A stretch of 64,000 nt of DNA from Dickeya oryzae (GTDB lineage: Bacteria; Pseudomonadota; Gammaproteobacteria; Enterobacterales; Enterobacteriaceae): contig NZ_SULL01000021.1 of the NCBI RefSeq assembly GCF_009372235.1, positions 35,326 to 99,325 of the forward strand. Reading direction: 5' to 3'. The translations under genes and the position numbers were made by a program. The notes under the pieces are model-generated. The model had not been told where the DNA came from, searched no databases, and saw nothing but the letters and a program-made list of their open reading frames with translations. This document shows, piece by piece, positions 46,561-56,802 of this stretch (its first letter is position 1; each line of letters starts with the position of its first letter).

Positions 46561-47998
46561 TGCTGTTCCACGCTGGCTGGTGGTGGTGAATGTGCTGCTC
46601 GGTACGACAACTGTCAGCCTGAATAACAGCTCGCTGAACCCGGCATTGCCCGCGTTCATCGAGGTGTTTCACATTGGGCCGCTGCTCGCTACCTGGATCG
46701 TGGCGGCGTTCATGGTCAGCATGGGCATGACGATGCCGTTGACCGGCTATCTCGGGCACCGGTTGGGTAACAAACCACTCTATCTGCTGGGGGTAGCGCT
46801 GTTTATCAGCGGCTCGGTGCTGGGGATGCTGGCGGATTCCATCTCGCTGGTGATAGCCGCTCGCACGGTGCAGGGCATCGCCAGTGGGCTGATGATCCCG
46901 CTGTCGCTGACGCTGATTTTTTCGGTATACCCCAAACAGGAGCGTGGCGGTATTACCGGTATCTGGGGCGCTATCGTGATGCTGGCTCCGGCGCTGGGGC
47001 CGCTGTGCGGCGGCATCCTGCTGACGTGGTTTAGCTGGCGCTCACTGTTTGCCATGAATATTCCCATCGGTGCACTGGCGCTATTGATGGGGCTGGTGGT
47101 GTTGCCGAAAACCACGCCCGGTGAGCGCAAGCCGTTTGATATGACCGGCTATCTGTTGGTGTCCGCCGGTATTGGTTTGCTGATGGTAGCCGCCGGGCGA
47201 TTACATCATGCGGCGGCGCTGGCGAATCCACTCAACCTGCTGATGCTGCTGGTGGCAGCGGCCTGTCTGGCGGCCTTTGTTCGCGTCGAACTGCGTAAAC
47301 GCGAGCCGCTGCTGAACCTGCGTATTTTTCAACTGCACGGCTATCGACTGAGTGTGGTGATTGCGGTGGTGCAATCGGTCGGGATGTTCGAATGCCTGGT
47401 GTTATTACCAATGCTGGTCCAAATGGTGATGGGCTACAGCGCCATCTGGACCGGGCTGGCGCTGCTGTGCACTGCGCTGTTCGCCAGCCTGTTCGGTAAG
47501 CTCGGCGGCAACCTGCTCGACCGCCACGGCCCGGCGCGGGTTGTGGGTACCGGGGTACTGCTGACCGCGCTGGCGACCATCGGGCTAGGCATGGCAGGCG
47601 CGCAGTCATCCATTGGTGTGGTGTTTGGCTGGATGATACTGCGCGGCATCGGGCTGGGGTTGTCCTACATGCCGGTGACCACCGCCGGGTTGAATGTACT
47701 GCCGGAAACGCTGGTCACCCAGGGAGCGGCGATGAACAACATTTCACGGCGTCTGGTGTCATCGCTGGCGATCGTGGTGGCGTCGCTGTACCTCGAATTT
47801 CGGCTGGCGGGCAGCGGGCTGGCACAGGAGGCTGCGCGTGCCGCCGCCATCAGCGAGACCTTTATGGCGACCGGCATACTGATCGTGCTGGCGCTGCCCT
47901 GTGCCTTGCGTTTCCCCTCGGGCAGTGATGAGACAGCGGCCAACGCGCTGTTGGCTGGGGCTTCACCACCTCACACCGGTACTCGTGAGATGCGCTGA
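46550..47998 (+). CDS. yhcA: MFS transporter of the achromobactin locus, probable exporter
   Basis: This 482-residue DHA2-type (14-helix) major facilitator starts with GTG at 46550, preceded by GGAG. Motif A is GYLGHRLGNKPLYLLG near residue 66 and motif C-like glycines follow (GAIVMLAPALGPLCGG). The place between acsE and acsC in achromobactin loci suggests siderophore export, but direct proof is limited. It overlaps acsE, so it is translated with the biosynthetic genes. Confidence 0.88.
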   Translation: MSTSAVPRWLVVVNVLLGTTTVSLNNSSLNPALPAFIEVFHIGPLLATWIVAAFMVSMGMTMPLTGYLGHRLGNKPLYLLGVALFISGSVLGMLADSISLVIAARTVQGIASGLMIPLSLTLIFSVYPKQERGGITGIWGAIVMLAPALGPLCGGILLTWFSWRSLFAMNIPIGALALLMGLVVLPKTTPGERKPFDMTGYLLVSAGIGLLMVAAGRLHHAAALANPLNLLMLLVAAACLAAFVRVELRKREPLLNLRIFQLHGYRLSVVIAVVQSVGMFECLVLLPMLVQMVMGYSAIWTGLALLCTALFASLFGKLGGNLLDRHGPARVVGTGVLLTALATIGLGMAGAQSSIGVVFGWMILRGIGLGLSYMPVTTAGLNVLPETLVTQGAAMNNISRRLVSSLAIVVASLYLEFRLAGSGLAQEAARAAAISETFMATGILIVLALPCALRFPSGSDETAANALLAGASPPHTGTREMR

Positions 47999-48078
47999 GG
48001 CACACAGGTATTGGGTTGACGACTGCCACGCTATTTTGACTGGCAACGTTATTTTTACTGACAAGGTTAAGAGACTGT

Positions 48079-49935
48079 ATGGAAACATTATCCCCCGTCG
48101 TATTGCAGGGTATCGCTTGTGACTGGCTGTTGCAGATGGATGCGCAGCGTTATCAGCTGGTAGAACAGCGCGTGGTCGGGCAACTGTTACAGACGTTGCT
48201 GTACGAAGAGGTGTTGCCTTATCACTGCACGGACATGGGCGAGGGTAACAGCCAGTTTGTGATAACCGGCCGTGATGCGCAGCAACAAGCGGTGGAATAC
48301 CGCTGTAATGGATTATTGAGCGACAGCTTTGCGCTGATTCGTCTGGATTACGCCAGTGTGCAGCGCGTTGATGCCAGCGGCAATGCGCAGTCACCCAACC
48401 TGCACCTGATGCTGGAAGAACTGCTGGGTGAGCAGGAGAACAACCCGTTTTTGACGCGTTTTGTGCAGGAGTTGGAGCAGACGCAACTGAAGGATTTGCA
48501 GTCGCGCGCACAGAATTACCACCCCGGCAAGCCAGCGCATCAGCTCAGTTTCGATGAGCTGGAGCGCCACTTCATGGATGCACACAGCTACCACCCCTGC
48601 TACAAGTCGCGCATCGGTTTTAGCCTGCAGGATAACGCGCAGTGGGGGCCGGAGTTCGGCCAGCCTTTCGCCATCGTCTGGCTGGCGTTGTCGAAACAAC
48701 GCGCCTCAGCCAACCAGTCGACCCGGCTGAATCTGGATGACTTCCTGATTGCTGAGTTTGGTGAAACGCGCTGGCAGGCGTTTAGCGAGCAACTGGCGCG
48801 TCAGGGGCGTAAGGCGCAGGACTATCAATTGATACCGGTGCATCCGTGGCAGTGGAAGAACGTGATTGCGCCGGTGTTTTACCCGGAGTTGGTCAGCGGC
48901 GAGCTGATTTACCTCGGTGATTCTGACGACCGCTGGCAGGCGCAACAGTCGATTCGCACGCTGGCGAACGTCACCGAAAAAACACGGCCATACGTCAAGC
49001 TGGCGATGAGTATGACCAACACCTCCAGCACCCGTATTCTGGCACGGCATACGGTGATGAACGGGCCTATCATCACCGACTGGTTGCAACAGCTGATCGA
49101 TACCGACCAGACTGCCCGCAACCTGAAGTTTGTGATCCTAGGCGAGGTCGCCGGGGTGAGCTTTGACACCCAGAATTTACCCGCCACCCGCATGGCGCAA
49201 GCCTATGGCGTGATGGGGGCTATCTGGCGTGAAAGCATCCATCAGTATCTGCAACCGGGTGAACAGGCGGTACCGTTTAACGGCTTAAGCCATGTCGAAC
49301 ACCGCTACGACGGCGGCGAGCAGGCCCCGTTTATCGACGCCTGGATTCGCCAATACGGGCTGGAAGCCTGGACTCGCCAACTGCTGGACGTGACGGTTTC
49401 CCCCATCATTCACATGTTGTACGCCGAAGGCATCGGCATGGAGTCGCACGGCCAGAATATTGTGCTGGTGGTGCGTGATGGCTGGCCGCAGCGCATCGCA
49501 CTGAAAGATTTCCACGACGGGGTGCGCTATTCGCCGGACCATCTGGCACGCCCGGCGATGCGCCCGGATCTGGTGCCGTTACCGGCCAGCCACGCCAAAA
49601 TCAACCGTAACTCCTTCATCCTGACCGATGACGTTGAGGCGGTGCGTGATTTCACCTGCGATTCGTTCTTCTTTATTTGTCTGGCGGAAATGGCGGTATT
49701 CCTGCGTCAGCATTATCAACTGCCGGAAGCACATTTCTGGCAAATGACGGCGGAGGTGGTGTTGGGTTATCAGGCCGCACACCCACAGCACCGTGCGCGT
49801 TATGCGCTGTTTGACGTGTTTGCACCGACCTACGAGGTAGAAGAACTGACGAAACGCCGGTTACTGGGCGACGGTGAACGCCGCTTTAAATCGGTGCCGA
49901 ATCCCCTGCATCCGTTCAGGCCGTCGTCATGCTAA
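48079..49935 (+). CDS. acsC: NIS siderophore synthetase AcsC
   Basis: This IucA/IucC-family synthetase of 618 residues has the motif HSYHPCYKSRIGF near residue 172. Further family blocks are IPVHPWQWKNVI near residue 252, KLAMSMTNTSSTRIL near residue 305 and ESHGQNIVLVVRDGWPQRIALKDFHDG near residue 455. It joins a further citrate or 2-oxoglutarate carboxylate to the growing achromobactin. It begins 80 bp after yhcA and overlaps acsB by 7 bp. Confidence 0.94.
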   Translation: METLSPVVLQGIACDWLLQMDAQRYQLVEQRVVGQLLQTLLYEEVLPYHCTDMGEGNSQFVITGRDAQQQAVEYRCNGLLSDSFALIRLDYASVQRVDASGNAQSPNLHLMLEELLGEQENNPFLTRFVQELEQTQLKDLQSRAQNYHPGKPAHQLSFDELERHFMDAHSYHPCYKSRIGFSLQDNAQWGPEFGQPFAIVWLALSKQRASANQSTRLNLDDFLIAEFGETRWQAFSEQLARQGRKAQDYQLIPVHPWQWKNVIAPVFYPELVSGELIYLGDSDDRWQAQQSIRTLANVTEKTRPYVKLAMSMTNTSSTRILARHTVMNGPIITDWLQQLIDTDQTARNLKFVILGEVAGVSFDTQNLPATRMAQAYGVMGAIWRESIHQYLQPGEQAVPFNGLSHVEHRYDGGEQAPFIDAWIRQYGLEAWTRQLLDVTVSPIIHMLYAEGIGMESHGQNIVLVVRDGWPQRIALKDFHDGVRYSPDHLARPAMRPDLVPLPASHAKINRNSFILTDDVEAVRDFTCDSFFFICLAEMAVFLRQHYQLPEAHFWQMTAEVVLGYQAAHPQHRARYALFDVFAPTYEVEELTKRRLLGDGERRFKSVPNPLHPFRPSSC

Positions 49936-50705
49936 GAACCAACCATCTCAAGCGCAAGCTGGCGGCCGGTACGCCGGTCTATGGGTTAATCGCCTCGATT
50001 CCCTCGCCGGTATCGGTGGAGTTGATCGCCGAAGCCGGGTTCGATTTCGTGATTATCGATACCGAACACGTGCTGATTAACCCGGAAACGGTGGAAAACA
50101 TGATCCGGGTGGCGGAGAGCTATGCGCTCACGCCGCTGGTACGGGTGGCCGACGCCAACCCTAAAACCATGCTGCGGCTGCTGGATGGTGGCGCGCAGGG
50201 CATTGTGCTGCCGATGGTAGAGCAGGCTGAGCAGGTGCAGGCGGCGGTACGCGCCTGCTATTACCACCCGCAAGGCGAGCGCAGTCTCAACAGTGGCCGC
50301 CCCGGTGCTTTCGGTAAGCACAGTCTGGCGGAATACGTCACGCTGGCGAACCGGGAAATCCTGCTGGTGGCGATGATCGAAAGCGCCGAGGGTGTGCGTC
50401 AGGCGAAGGCGATCGCCGCAGTCGAGGAGCTGGACATGATACTGGAGGGCGCGGCGGATCTCTCCCAATCGCTGGGTATGCCGTGGCAGACCGCGGCCGC
50501 ACCGGTGCAGGCCGCGCTGGCCGAGGTGCGTCTTGCCGCCGAGGCGCACGGGGTGTGCTATTGCGCCATCCCCCGCCAGCCTGACGATCATGCTCGCTGG
50601 CGTGAGCAAGGTGTGCGCGCATTTGTTTTGGGCGACGAGCGCGGCATCGCGTTTCGCGCGTTACAGGCCAGATTGGCCGCAACGATTTCAGCAGAAGGAC
50701 AGTAA
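49929..50705 (+). CDS. acsB: HpcH/HpaI-type aldolase family protein AcsB
   Basis: This 258-residue TIM-barrel protein of the HpcH/HpaI aldolase (citrate lyase beta-like) family carries DFVIIDTEHVLINPETVENMI near residue 35, PLVRVADANP, GAQGIVLPMVEQAEQ and LLVAMIESAEGV, with the Arg, Glu and Asp residues of the metal site. It belongs to all known achromobactin loci, but its step is unsettled; it may supply a keto-acid unit. It overlaps acsC and is 4 bp before acsA. Confidence 0.92.
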   Translation: MLRTNHLKRKLAAGTPVYGLIASIPSPVSVELIAEAGFDFVIIDTEHVLINPETVENMIRVAESYALTPLVRVADANPKTMLRLLDGGAQGIVLPMVEQAEQVQAAVRACYYHPQGERSLNSGRPGAFGKHSLAEYVTLANREILLVAMIESAEGVRQAKAIAAVEELDMILEGAADLSQSLGMPWQTAAAPVQAALAEVRLAAEAHGVCYCAIPRQPDDHARWREQGVRAFVLGDERGIAFRALQARLAATISAEGQ

Positions 50706-50709
50706 TCCA

Positions 50710-52602
50710 ATGGAAAGTCATGTGATGAAAAATACGTCTCACTATAAGGATGCCAGTGACAGCGTGATGCAGGATCTGGTGGATTGCCTGTTGGCCGAAG
50801 AATTTTTTGGTACCCAGCCGTTGGCGTTGTATAGCGCCGATGAATGGCAGCAGCAGTACGGGCAGTCGTCACCGTTCGGTGCGCTGGCGAGCACGACTCG
50901 TCTGTGGCGCTGGTGCAGCGATGAGCGTGAACAGCGGCATCTGGTGGTGGCGCTGCGCCCTGGCATTACCCAGCGCTGGGAAAAAGTACCGGACACGGTG
51001 GTGTACGCCTGGCAGCAGGGCGGTAACGACTGGCAGGTGCTGGAGCCGGAAAGTTTCATGCATCTGGTGTTCGCCGGGCAGCACAGTGACGAAGACAATA
51101 CTAAAGGGCAGGCGCTGTTTCTGGATGTGCTTAACACCAGCGTGGAGCAGACCGCGCTGTCACGCGAGCACCGCATCGACACCGACGAGCTGCTCGCGCG
51201 CGGCAACGCCGATTTCTTCCACGTCATGGAACAGTGGGCTTCGCTGCGCGACCGCCCTTATCACCCGACCGCGAAGGCCAAACAGGGGCTGAGTGCCGAA
51301 GAGTACCGTCGTTACGTGGCGGAGTTCGCCGCGCCAGTGGCACTGAACTGGGTGGCGGTGGCAAAAGACAAGCTGCAATGTGGCGATGGGATTCACAACA
51401 CGGCTGACCAGTACCCGGCACACTACCTGCTACCACAGGCGGAGCAGGCGGCGCTGCAACAGGAGCTGGCGACACGCGGCATTGCCGACACCCACATTGC
51501 TTTGCCGGTGCACCCGTGGCAGTTCGATCATATTTTGGAAACCCAGTTGGGCGAAGCGTTTCGCAACGGTGACTGCCAGCGGCTGGATTTCCGTGCCGCG
51601 CGCTACCTGCCGACCTCGTCATTGCGTTCCATGACCCCGTGTTTTGCCAGCGCGGACTACCTCAAACTGCCGATGGCGGTGTACTCGCTGGGGGCGTCAC
51701 GCTATTTACCGGCAGTGAAAATGATCAACGGCGGGTTAAGTGAAGCGTTGTTGCGACAGGCGCGCGACAAAGACGCGGTATTACAGCAGCGACTGTATCT
51801 GTGTGATGAAGGCAAATGGTGGGCGTTTATGCCGCCGCAGGCCACCCTGTTTGATGAAGCGCCGCGCCACCTGTCGGCGATGGTGCGCAGTTATCCGCGT
51901 GAACTGTTTGATGACCCGGATTACCGCCTGCTGCCGATGGCGGCATTAGGGACGCCGTTACCGGGTAGCAGTCGTCACTTCTTTGACGACTGGCTGGCGT
52001 ATCGCGGTTTAGCAGCGAATGCCGATGCGGTGTTGACACTGTTTGCCGAACTTTGTCATTGTTTCTTCGATATTAATTTCCGCATGTTCCGCTTAGGGAT
52101 GCTGGGTGAGATCCACGGGCAGAACGCGGTGCTGGTGTGGAAAGCCGGTCAGGCCCACGGCCTGTTGTTGCGCGACCACGATTCACTGCGTATTCATGTG
52201 CCGACGCTGGAACAACACGGTATGCAGGACCCGGTGTACCGCATCAAACAAGGCCATGCCAATACGCTTTACCACGAACGTCTGGACGACCTGCTGTTCT
52301 GGCTGCAAACGCTGGGGATTCAGGTCAACATGCGGGCGATCATTGACACGTTATCGCTGACCTATGATCTGGATGCCGCAACGTTGTGGGGCGTGATGCG
52401 TACTGAAATCAATGGGGCGATTGACCGTGCCGGTTTCGCGGCTGATACGCAAGCGATGCTGAAAACCCGCTTGTTTGACGCACCCAACTGGCCGCAGAAA
52501 CTGCTGATCACCCCGATGATCGCCCGCGCCGGTGGGCCGGGGAGCATGCCGTTCGGCAAAGGAGAGGTGATTAACCCGTTTCAGGCAATCATTGGTAAAT
52601 AG
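50710..52602 (+). CDS. acsA: NIS siderophore synthetase AcsA
   Basis: This third IucA/IucC-family synthetase, 630 residues, has the motif RPYHPTAKAKQGL near residue 183. Other blocks are LPVHPWQFDHILET near residue 268, SMTPCFASADYLKLPMAV near residue 305 and EIHGQNAVLVWKAGQAHGLLLRDHDS near residue 468. The start at 50710 follows AAGGA at a 10-nt distance; ATG at 50725 is another option. It completes the three-synthetase set for achromobactin. A hairpin-rich repeat follows. Confidence 0.94.
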   Translation: MESHVMKNTSHYKDASDSVMQDLVDCLLAEEFFGTQPLALYSADEWQQQYGQSSPFGALASTTRLWRWCSDEREQRHLVVALRPGITQRWEKVPDTVVYAWQQGGNDWQVLEPESFMHLVFAGQHSDEDNTKGQALFLDVLNTSVEQTALSREHRIDTDELLARGNADFFHVMEQWASLRDRPYHPTAKAKQGLSAEEYRRYVAEFAAPVALNWVAVAKDKLQCGDGIHNTADQYPAHYLLPQAEQAALQQELATRGIADTHIALPVHPWQFDHILETQLGEAFRNGDCQRLDFRAARYLPTSSLRSMTPCFASADYLKLPMAVYSLGASRYLPAVKMINGGLSEALLRQARDKDAVLQQRLYLCDEGKWWAFMPPQATLFDEAPRHLSAMVRSYPRELFDDPDYRLLPMAALGTPLPGSSRHFFDDWLAYRGLAANADAVLTLFAELCHCFFDINFRMFRLGMLGEIHGQNAVLVWKAGQAHGLLLRDHDSLRIHVPTLEQHGMQDPVYRIKQGHANTLYHERLDDLLFWLQTLGIQVNMRAIIDTLSLTYDLDAATLWGVMRTEINGAIDRAGFAADTQAMLKTRLFDAPNWPQKLLITPMIARAGGPGSMPFGKGEVINPFQAIIGK

Positions 52603-52692
52603 ATTGTTAACGAACAATAGAGCGTCGTTATCGGGTTCATGTAAAGACAGAGAGATGTTTCGTGCGGGATAGACGGCATTGCTTCTTTGCTA

Positions 52693-52903
52693 CTTCATCG
52701 CACGCACGACAAGGAGAGGTTCAGCGCCACCTCTCCTTGACCACTGGCTGGTGGCTAAACTGTGCCGCTACGCGGTACCTTCGGCGTTCGTCTTCGCGGT
52801 TCGGGCCGCCCGTGACGCGCTCCAGACGCGGCACGGGCTTTCGCCGCGTCCATGCGGCTCACCCGGCGAAGACGAACACCTCAGCACAGTTTTTGACGCC
52901 AGA
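52693..52903 (+). repeat. Hairpin-rich intergenic repeat, short copy (211 bp)
   Basis: It starts CTTCATCGCACG and ends CAGCACAGTTTTTGACGCC. It is a diverged inverted copy of 33876-34158, lacking about 70 bp from the middle. Stems include AGGAGAGGT/ACCTCTCCT (52711-52738). It fills most of the acsA-cbrA gap (52603-52966), which has no gene. No clear Fur box was found before cbrA. Confidence 0.85.
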
Positions 52904-52966
52904 GATCGCTCTTCTGAAACGTAATGAGTTGGTCATCACTATGGAAAAGGCAGATCGCATCAAATC

Positions 52967-53884
52967 GTGAATGAGTATTTAGTGTCGCGCCGCCGCTTGC
53001 TGCGGTGGTCGTTAAGCCTGTTGCCGCTGGGGCTTTCCCGGCCTGCGCTGGCTCAGTCGTTGTTAGTGCCGCAACGGGTTATCACCTTGTTTCAGGGCGC
53101 GACGGATACCGCCGTGGCGCTGGGGGTGACACCTGCTGGCGTGGTGGATTCGTGGAGCGAGAAACCCATGTACCGCTACCTGCGTCCGGCGCTGGCCGGG
53201 GTGCCGCATGTGGGGCTGGAAACCCAACCCAGTCTGGAAGACATCGTGCTGTTAAAGCCCGATACCATCGTCGCTTCGCGTTTTCGCCACCAGCGACTGG
53301 AACCACTGCTGTCGCAGATTGCACCGGTGGTGATGCTCGATGAAATCTACCAGTTCAAGAAAACGGTACAGGTAATGGGGCAGGCGCTGGGGCGTCAGGC
53401 GGTGGCGGATACACTGTTGCAGCACTGGCAGCAGCGGGTGAACGGGCTGCGTGAGCAGTTGCAACGCCGCTTTGGCAGCGGCTGGCCACCCACCGTATCA
53501 ATACTGGATATCCGCGAAGATCATATCCGCAGCTATTTACCTAACAGCTTTCCCGGCTCGGTAGTGAGCGAATTGGGGTTTGGCTGGAGTGATGCCAGCA
53601 GCGCTCAACCGGGGGTGTCACTCAAGCTGACCAGCAAGGAGAGTATCCCAGTGGTGGATGCCGATATCTTCTTCATTTTTCTGCGCTCTGAGAGCCCCGC
53701 CGTGCAACGCAACTATGAATCGCTGATCCGTCATCCGCTGTGGCAACAACTGCGTGCGCCGCAGCGACGTCAGGTGTGGGTGGTCAATGGCGTTACCTGG
53801 AGCCTGTCGGGCGGTATTCTGGGGGCGAACATGATGCTCGATGATATCGCCCGGGTGACCGGTATAACCGGAGGTCTGTCATGA
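52967..53884 (+). CDS. cbrA: Ferric-achromobactin periplasmic binding protein CbrA
   Basis: This 305-residue type-III periplasmic binding protein starts with GTG. The N-terminus [24 protein letters not shown] has a twin-arginine motif (SRRRLL) like E. coli FhuD, so export by Tat is likely, with cleavage after ALA. The family blocks [28 protein letters not shown] and [25 protein letters not shown] are present. It delivers ferric achromobactin to CbrBC. It overlaps cbrB by 4 bp. Confidence 0.92.
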   Translation: MNEYLVSRRRLLRWSLSLLPLGLSRPALAQSLLVPQRVITLFQGATDTAVALGVTPAGVVDSWSEKPMYRYLRPALAGVPHVGLETQPSLEDIVLLKPDTIVASRFRHQRLEPLLSQIAPVVMLDEIYQFKKTVQVMGQALGRQAVADTLLQHWQQRVNGLREQLQRRFGSGWPPTVSILDIREDHIRSYLPNSFPGSVVSELGFGWSDASSAQPGVSLKLTSKESIPVVDADIFFIFLRSESPAVQRNYESLIRHPLWQQLRAPQRRQVWVVNGVTWSLSGGILGANMMLDDIARVTGITGGLS

Positions 53885-54903
53885 GCCATGTCGTGAGAGT
53901 CCGCATAAAACAGATGACACCGGCTCAGGTGCTGGCGGGCGGGGCGGTGTGCCTGCTGGCGCTGGCGTTTCTGAGCCTGATGGTCGGGCCGATAGCGATT
54001 GCGCCATCGCAGGTGTATGGGGCGTTGTGGCATCCAGACCCGCTGAACGTGAATCATATTCTGGTCACCTCGACGCGCCTGTCGCGTACGCTGATAGCTA
54101 TCGTGGTGGGGGCCAGTCTGGCGGTGGCAGGGGCCTTGATGCAGGTGCTGACCCGTAATCCACTGGCGTCACCGGGGTTGTTTGGTATTAACGCCGGGGC
54201 GATGTTTTGCCTGATTGTCTGTGTGTCGCTGTTTCCCAAGGTGGCGATGTCGGTGTGGCTGTGGTCGGCATTTGCCGGTGCGGCGCTGGCAGGTTGTCTG
54301 GTATGGCTGATTGGCACCATGGGCAAAGGCAGCCTGAACCCGCTGCGCATGGTGCTGGCGGGGGCGGCGATCACCGCCATGTTCGCGGCCTTTAGTCAGG
54401 GAATGCTGGTGGTCAATCAGGAAGGACTGGATACGGTGTTGTTCTGGCTGGCCGGTTCGGTGGCGGATCGCGAGCTGGCGACGGTATTGCCGTTGATAGG
54501 GTATTGTCTGGCGGCGCTGGTCGCCAGCCTGTTACTGGCAGGGCAGGTTAACGTGCTGAACGCCGGTGAAGCTATCGCCCGGGGTTTGGGGCAACGCACC
54601 GGGCGCATCCGATTGTTGATGAGTCTGCTGGTGATTGTGCTGGCCGGTGGCGCGGTGGCGATGGCGGGCAGTATCGGTTTTATTGGTCTGATTGTGCCGC
54701 ATATAGCCCGAAAACTGTTGCCTGCCGACCACCGCTGGCTGCTGCCCGGTTGCGCGCTATTAGGGGCCACGTTATTGCTCCTGGCGGATATTCTGGCGCG
54801 GGTGGTGATTGTGCCGCAGGAGGTGCCGGTTGGGGTGATGACGGCGCTATTCGGTGCGCCGTTCTTTATTGTGCTGCTGCGGCGCGGAGGTCGGCATGGA
54901 TAA
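53881..54903 (+). CDS. cbrB: Iron-siderophore ABC permease CbrB
   Basis: This FecCD-family permease of 340 residues with about ten helices has [42 protein letters not shown] near residue 61 and [28 protein letters not shown] near residue 260, both typical of BtuC-type importers. It pairs with CbrC in the inner membrane. It overlaps cbrA and, by 8 bp, cbrC. Confidence 0.94.
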   Translation: MSHVVRVRIKQMTPAQVLAGGAVCLLALAFLSLMVGPIAIAPSQVYGALWHPDPLNVNHILVTSTRLSRTLIAIVVGASLAVAGALMQVLTRNPLASPGLFGINAGAMFCLIVCVSLFPKVAMSVWLWSAFAGAALAGCLVWLIGTMGKGSLNPLRMVLAGAAITAMFAAFSQGMLVVNQEGLDTVLFWLAGSVADRELATVLPLIGYCLAALVASLLLAGQVNVLNAGEAIARGLGQRTGRIRLLMSLLVIVLAGGAVAMAGSIGFIGLIVPHIARKLLPADHRWLLPGCALLGATLLLLADILARVVIVPQEVPVGVMTALFGAPFFIVLLRRGGRHG

Positions 54904-55945
54904 GCGCGAAGGCAGGGATCCGGTGCTGGTGTGGCGACGAGGGCCGTTTTCCCGCCAGATTAACCTGACCAGCGTTGGACGCATCGCACTGGTGCTGATA
55001 CTGGTACTGGCGGTGATGGTGATATCGCTTGGCATCGGCAAGCTGATGTTGTCGCCGTGGGAAGTATTACAGGCGTTAGTCTCGTCACAGTCAGAAGGCG
55101 CGACGCTTATCGTACAGCAGTTGCGCTTGCCGCGGGTGCTGCTGGCGGCACTGGTTGGCGGTGCACTGGCGGTGTCCGGGCTGATTTTACAGGCGATGAT
55201 CCGAAACCCGCTGGCGTCACCGGATATTCTGGGCATTACCAGCGGTGCCAGCGCCGCGGCGGTGTTCTACCTGTCGTTTCTCACCGGTACGCTGGGGGCG
55301 CACTACCTGCCACTGGCGGCGATGACCGGGGCCGGCGTGGCCGCGCTGGCGGTGTATTGGCTGGCGTGGCAATCGGGTGTATCGCCGCAGCGGCTGGTGC
55401 TGACTGGCGTGGGGGTATCGGCTCTGTTGGTGGCGATGACCACCTTTATGCTGGTGTTCAGCCCACTGACGACCACGCTCTCGGCGTATGTCTGGCTGAC
55501 CGGCAGCGTCTACGGTGCTAACTGGCGTGAAACCCGTGAACTGGGTGTCTGGCTACTGCTGATGGTGCCGTGGCTGGTGTGGCTGGCGCGTCAGGTGCGG
55601 GTGCAGCAACTGGATGATGGGCTGGCGCAGGGCATCGGTGTGCGGGTGCAGGGGCTGCGCCTGGCGCTGTTGCTGCTCAGTGTGGCGCTGGCCGGTGCGG
55701 CGATCGCCTGGGGTGGGGCGATGGCGTTCGTCGGGCTTATCGCTCCCCACATCGCTAAACGGCTGGTAGCACCGACCTTTGCCGGGCAGGCGACGATGGC
55801 GTTTCTGTGTGGCGCGGTACTGGTGATGGTGGCGGATCTGTGTGGACGCACGCTGTTTTTGCCGCTGGATCTGCCCGCCGGGATTTTCGTTTCGGCGCTG
55901 GGCGCGCCGTTCTTTTTATATTTACTGATCAAACAACGTCATTAA
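54896..55945 (+). CDS. cbrC: Iron-siderophore ABC permease CbrC
   Basis: The second FecCD-family permease, 349 residues, has [44 protein letters not shown] near residue 75 and [28 protein letters not shown] near residue 275. The start at 54896 ([10 protein letters not shown]) has GGAGG upstream and overlaps cbrB. It forms the channel with CbrB. Confidence 0.94.
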   Translation: MDKREGRDPVLVWRRGPFSRQINLTSVGRIALVLILVLAVMVISLGIGKLMLSPWEVLQALVSSQSEGATLIVQQLRLPRVLLAALVGGALAVSGLILQAMIRNPLASPDILGITSGASAAAVFYLSFLTGTLGAHYLPLAAMTGAGVAALAVYWLAWQSGVSPQRLVLTGVGVSALLVAMTTFMLVFSPLTTTLSAYVWLTGSVYGANWRETRELGVWLLLMVPWLVWLARQVRVQQLDDGLAQGIGVRVQGLRLALLLLSVALAGAAIAWGGAMAFVGLIAPHIAKRLVAPTFAGQATMAFLCGAVLVMVADLCGRTLFLPLDLPAGIFVSALGAPFFLYLLIKQRH

Positions 55946-55953
55946 GGAAACGG

Positions 55954-56802
55954 ATGATGACCGCCATTACCAGCCGGGAACTGACCCTCGGCTATGCCAG
56001 CCAGACGATTATCGACAATCTGGATATACAGTTGCCAAAGGGCAAAGTGTCGGTACTGATAGGCAGCAACGGGTGCGGCAAAAGCACACTGCTTAAGTCT
56101 TTCGCCCGCTTGCTTAAGCCACTGAGTGGCTCGGTCATCCTCAATGGTGAGGATATTCACCGTCAGTCTACCGCCGAGGTGGCGCGCGCGTTGGCGATTT
56201 TGCCGCAGATGCCGGATGCGCCGGAAGGCATTACCGTGAAGCAGTTAGTCAGCCTGGGACGCTATCCCTACCAGAACTGGTTACAGCAGTGGTCACAGGA
56301 AGACGAGCGGATGGTAAACCGTGCGCTGGTGCAAACCGGCACCGACGGGCTGGCGGACCGACCGGTCGATGCGTTATCCGGCGGTCAACGCCAACGGGTG
56401 TGGATCGCCATGACGCTGGCACAGGACACCGAGGTGGTGCTGCTGGATGAACCCACGACCTTTCTCGACCTGGCACACCAGATTGAAGTGCTGGATTTGC
56501 TGCGTGAGTTGAACCGTCAACACGGGAAAACCATCATCATGGTACTGCACGATCTCAATCTGGCGTGCCGTTACGCCGACCATATGGTGGCGGTGCATAA
56601 CCGTACTGCCTTCGCGCAGGGGGCACCGGCGGCGATTCTGGACGAAGCGCTGGTGAAAACCGTATTTAATCTGGACTGCCGTATTATTGCTGATCCGTTT
56701 TTCCACACACCGTTATGCATTCCATTTGGCCGTGAAAAACCGCATGAAACAATGGCAGGCAATGGCCCGTCGGATGACTGGCATGGGCAGGTGGCAGGAT
56801 GA
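55954..56802 (+). CDS. cbrD: Iron-siderophore ABC ATPase CbrD
   Basis: This ATPase of 282 residues has Walker A GSNGCGKST at residues 37-45, signature ALSGGQRQRVWIAMTLAQ and Walker B VVLLDEPTTFLDLAHQ, as in FecE/FhuC-type siderophore transport. The start at 55954 follows AAGGAAA; the neighbouring ATG at 55957 is equally possible. The C-terminal tail (PHETMAGNGPSDDWHGQVAG) is longer than usual. It overlaps the RraA-like gene by 4 bp. Confidence 0.94.
   Translation: MMTAITSRELTLGYASQTIIDNLDIQLPKGKVSVLIGSNGCGKSTLLKSFARLLKPLSGSVILNGEDIHRQSTAEVARALAILPQMPDAPEGITVKQLVSLGRYPYQNWLQQWSQEDERMVNRALVQTGTDGLADRPVDALSGGQRQRVWIAMTLAQDTEVVLLDEPTTFLDLAHQIEVLDLLRELNRQHGKTIIMVLHDLNLACRYADHMVAVHNRTAFAQGAPAAILDEALVKTVFNLDCRIIADPFFHTPLCIPFGREKPHETMAGNGPSDDWHGQVAG

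Noticed and set aside
52603..52966. Plus-strand frames in the acsA-cbrA gap
   Set aside because: They lie in the hairpin-rich repeat and the equivalent frames are not kept in the other copy at 33876-34158.
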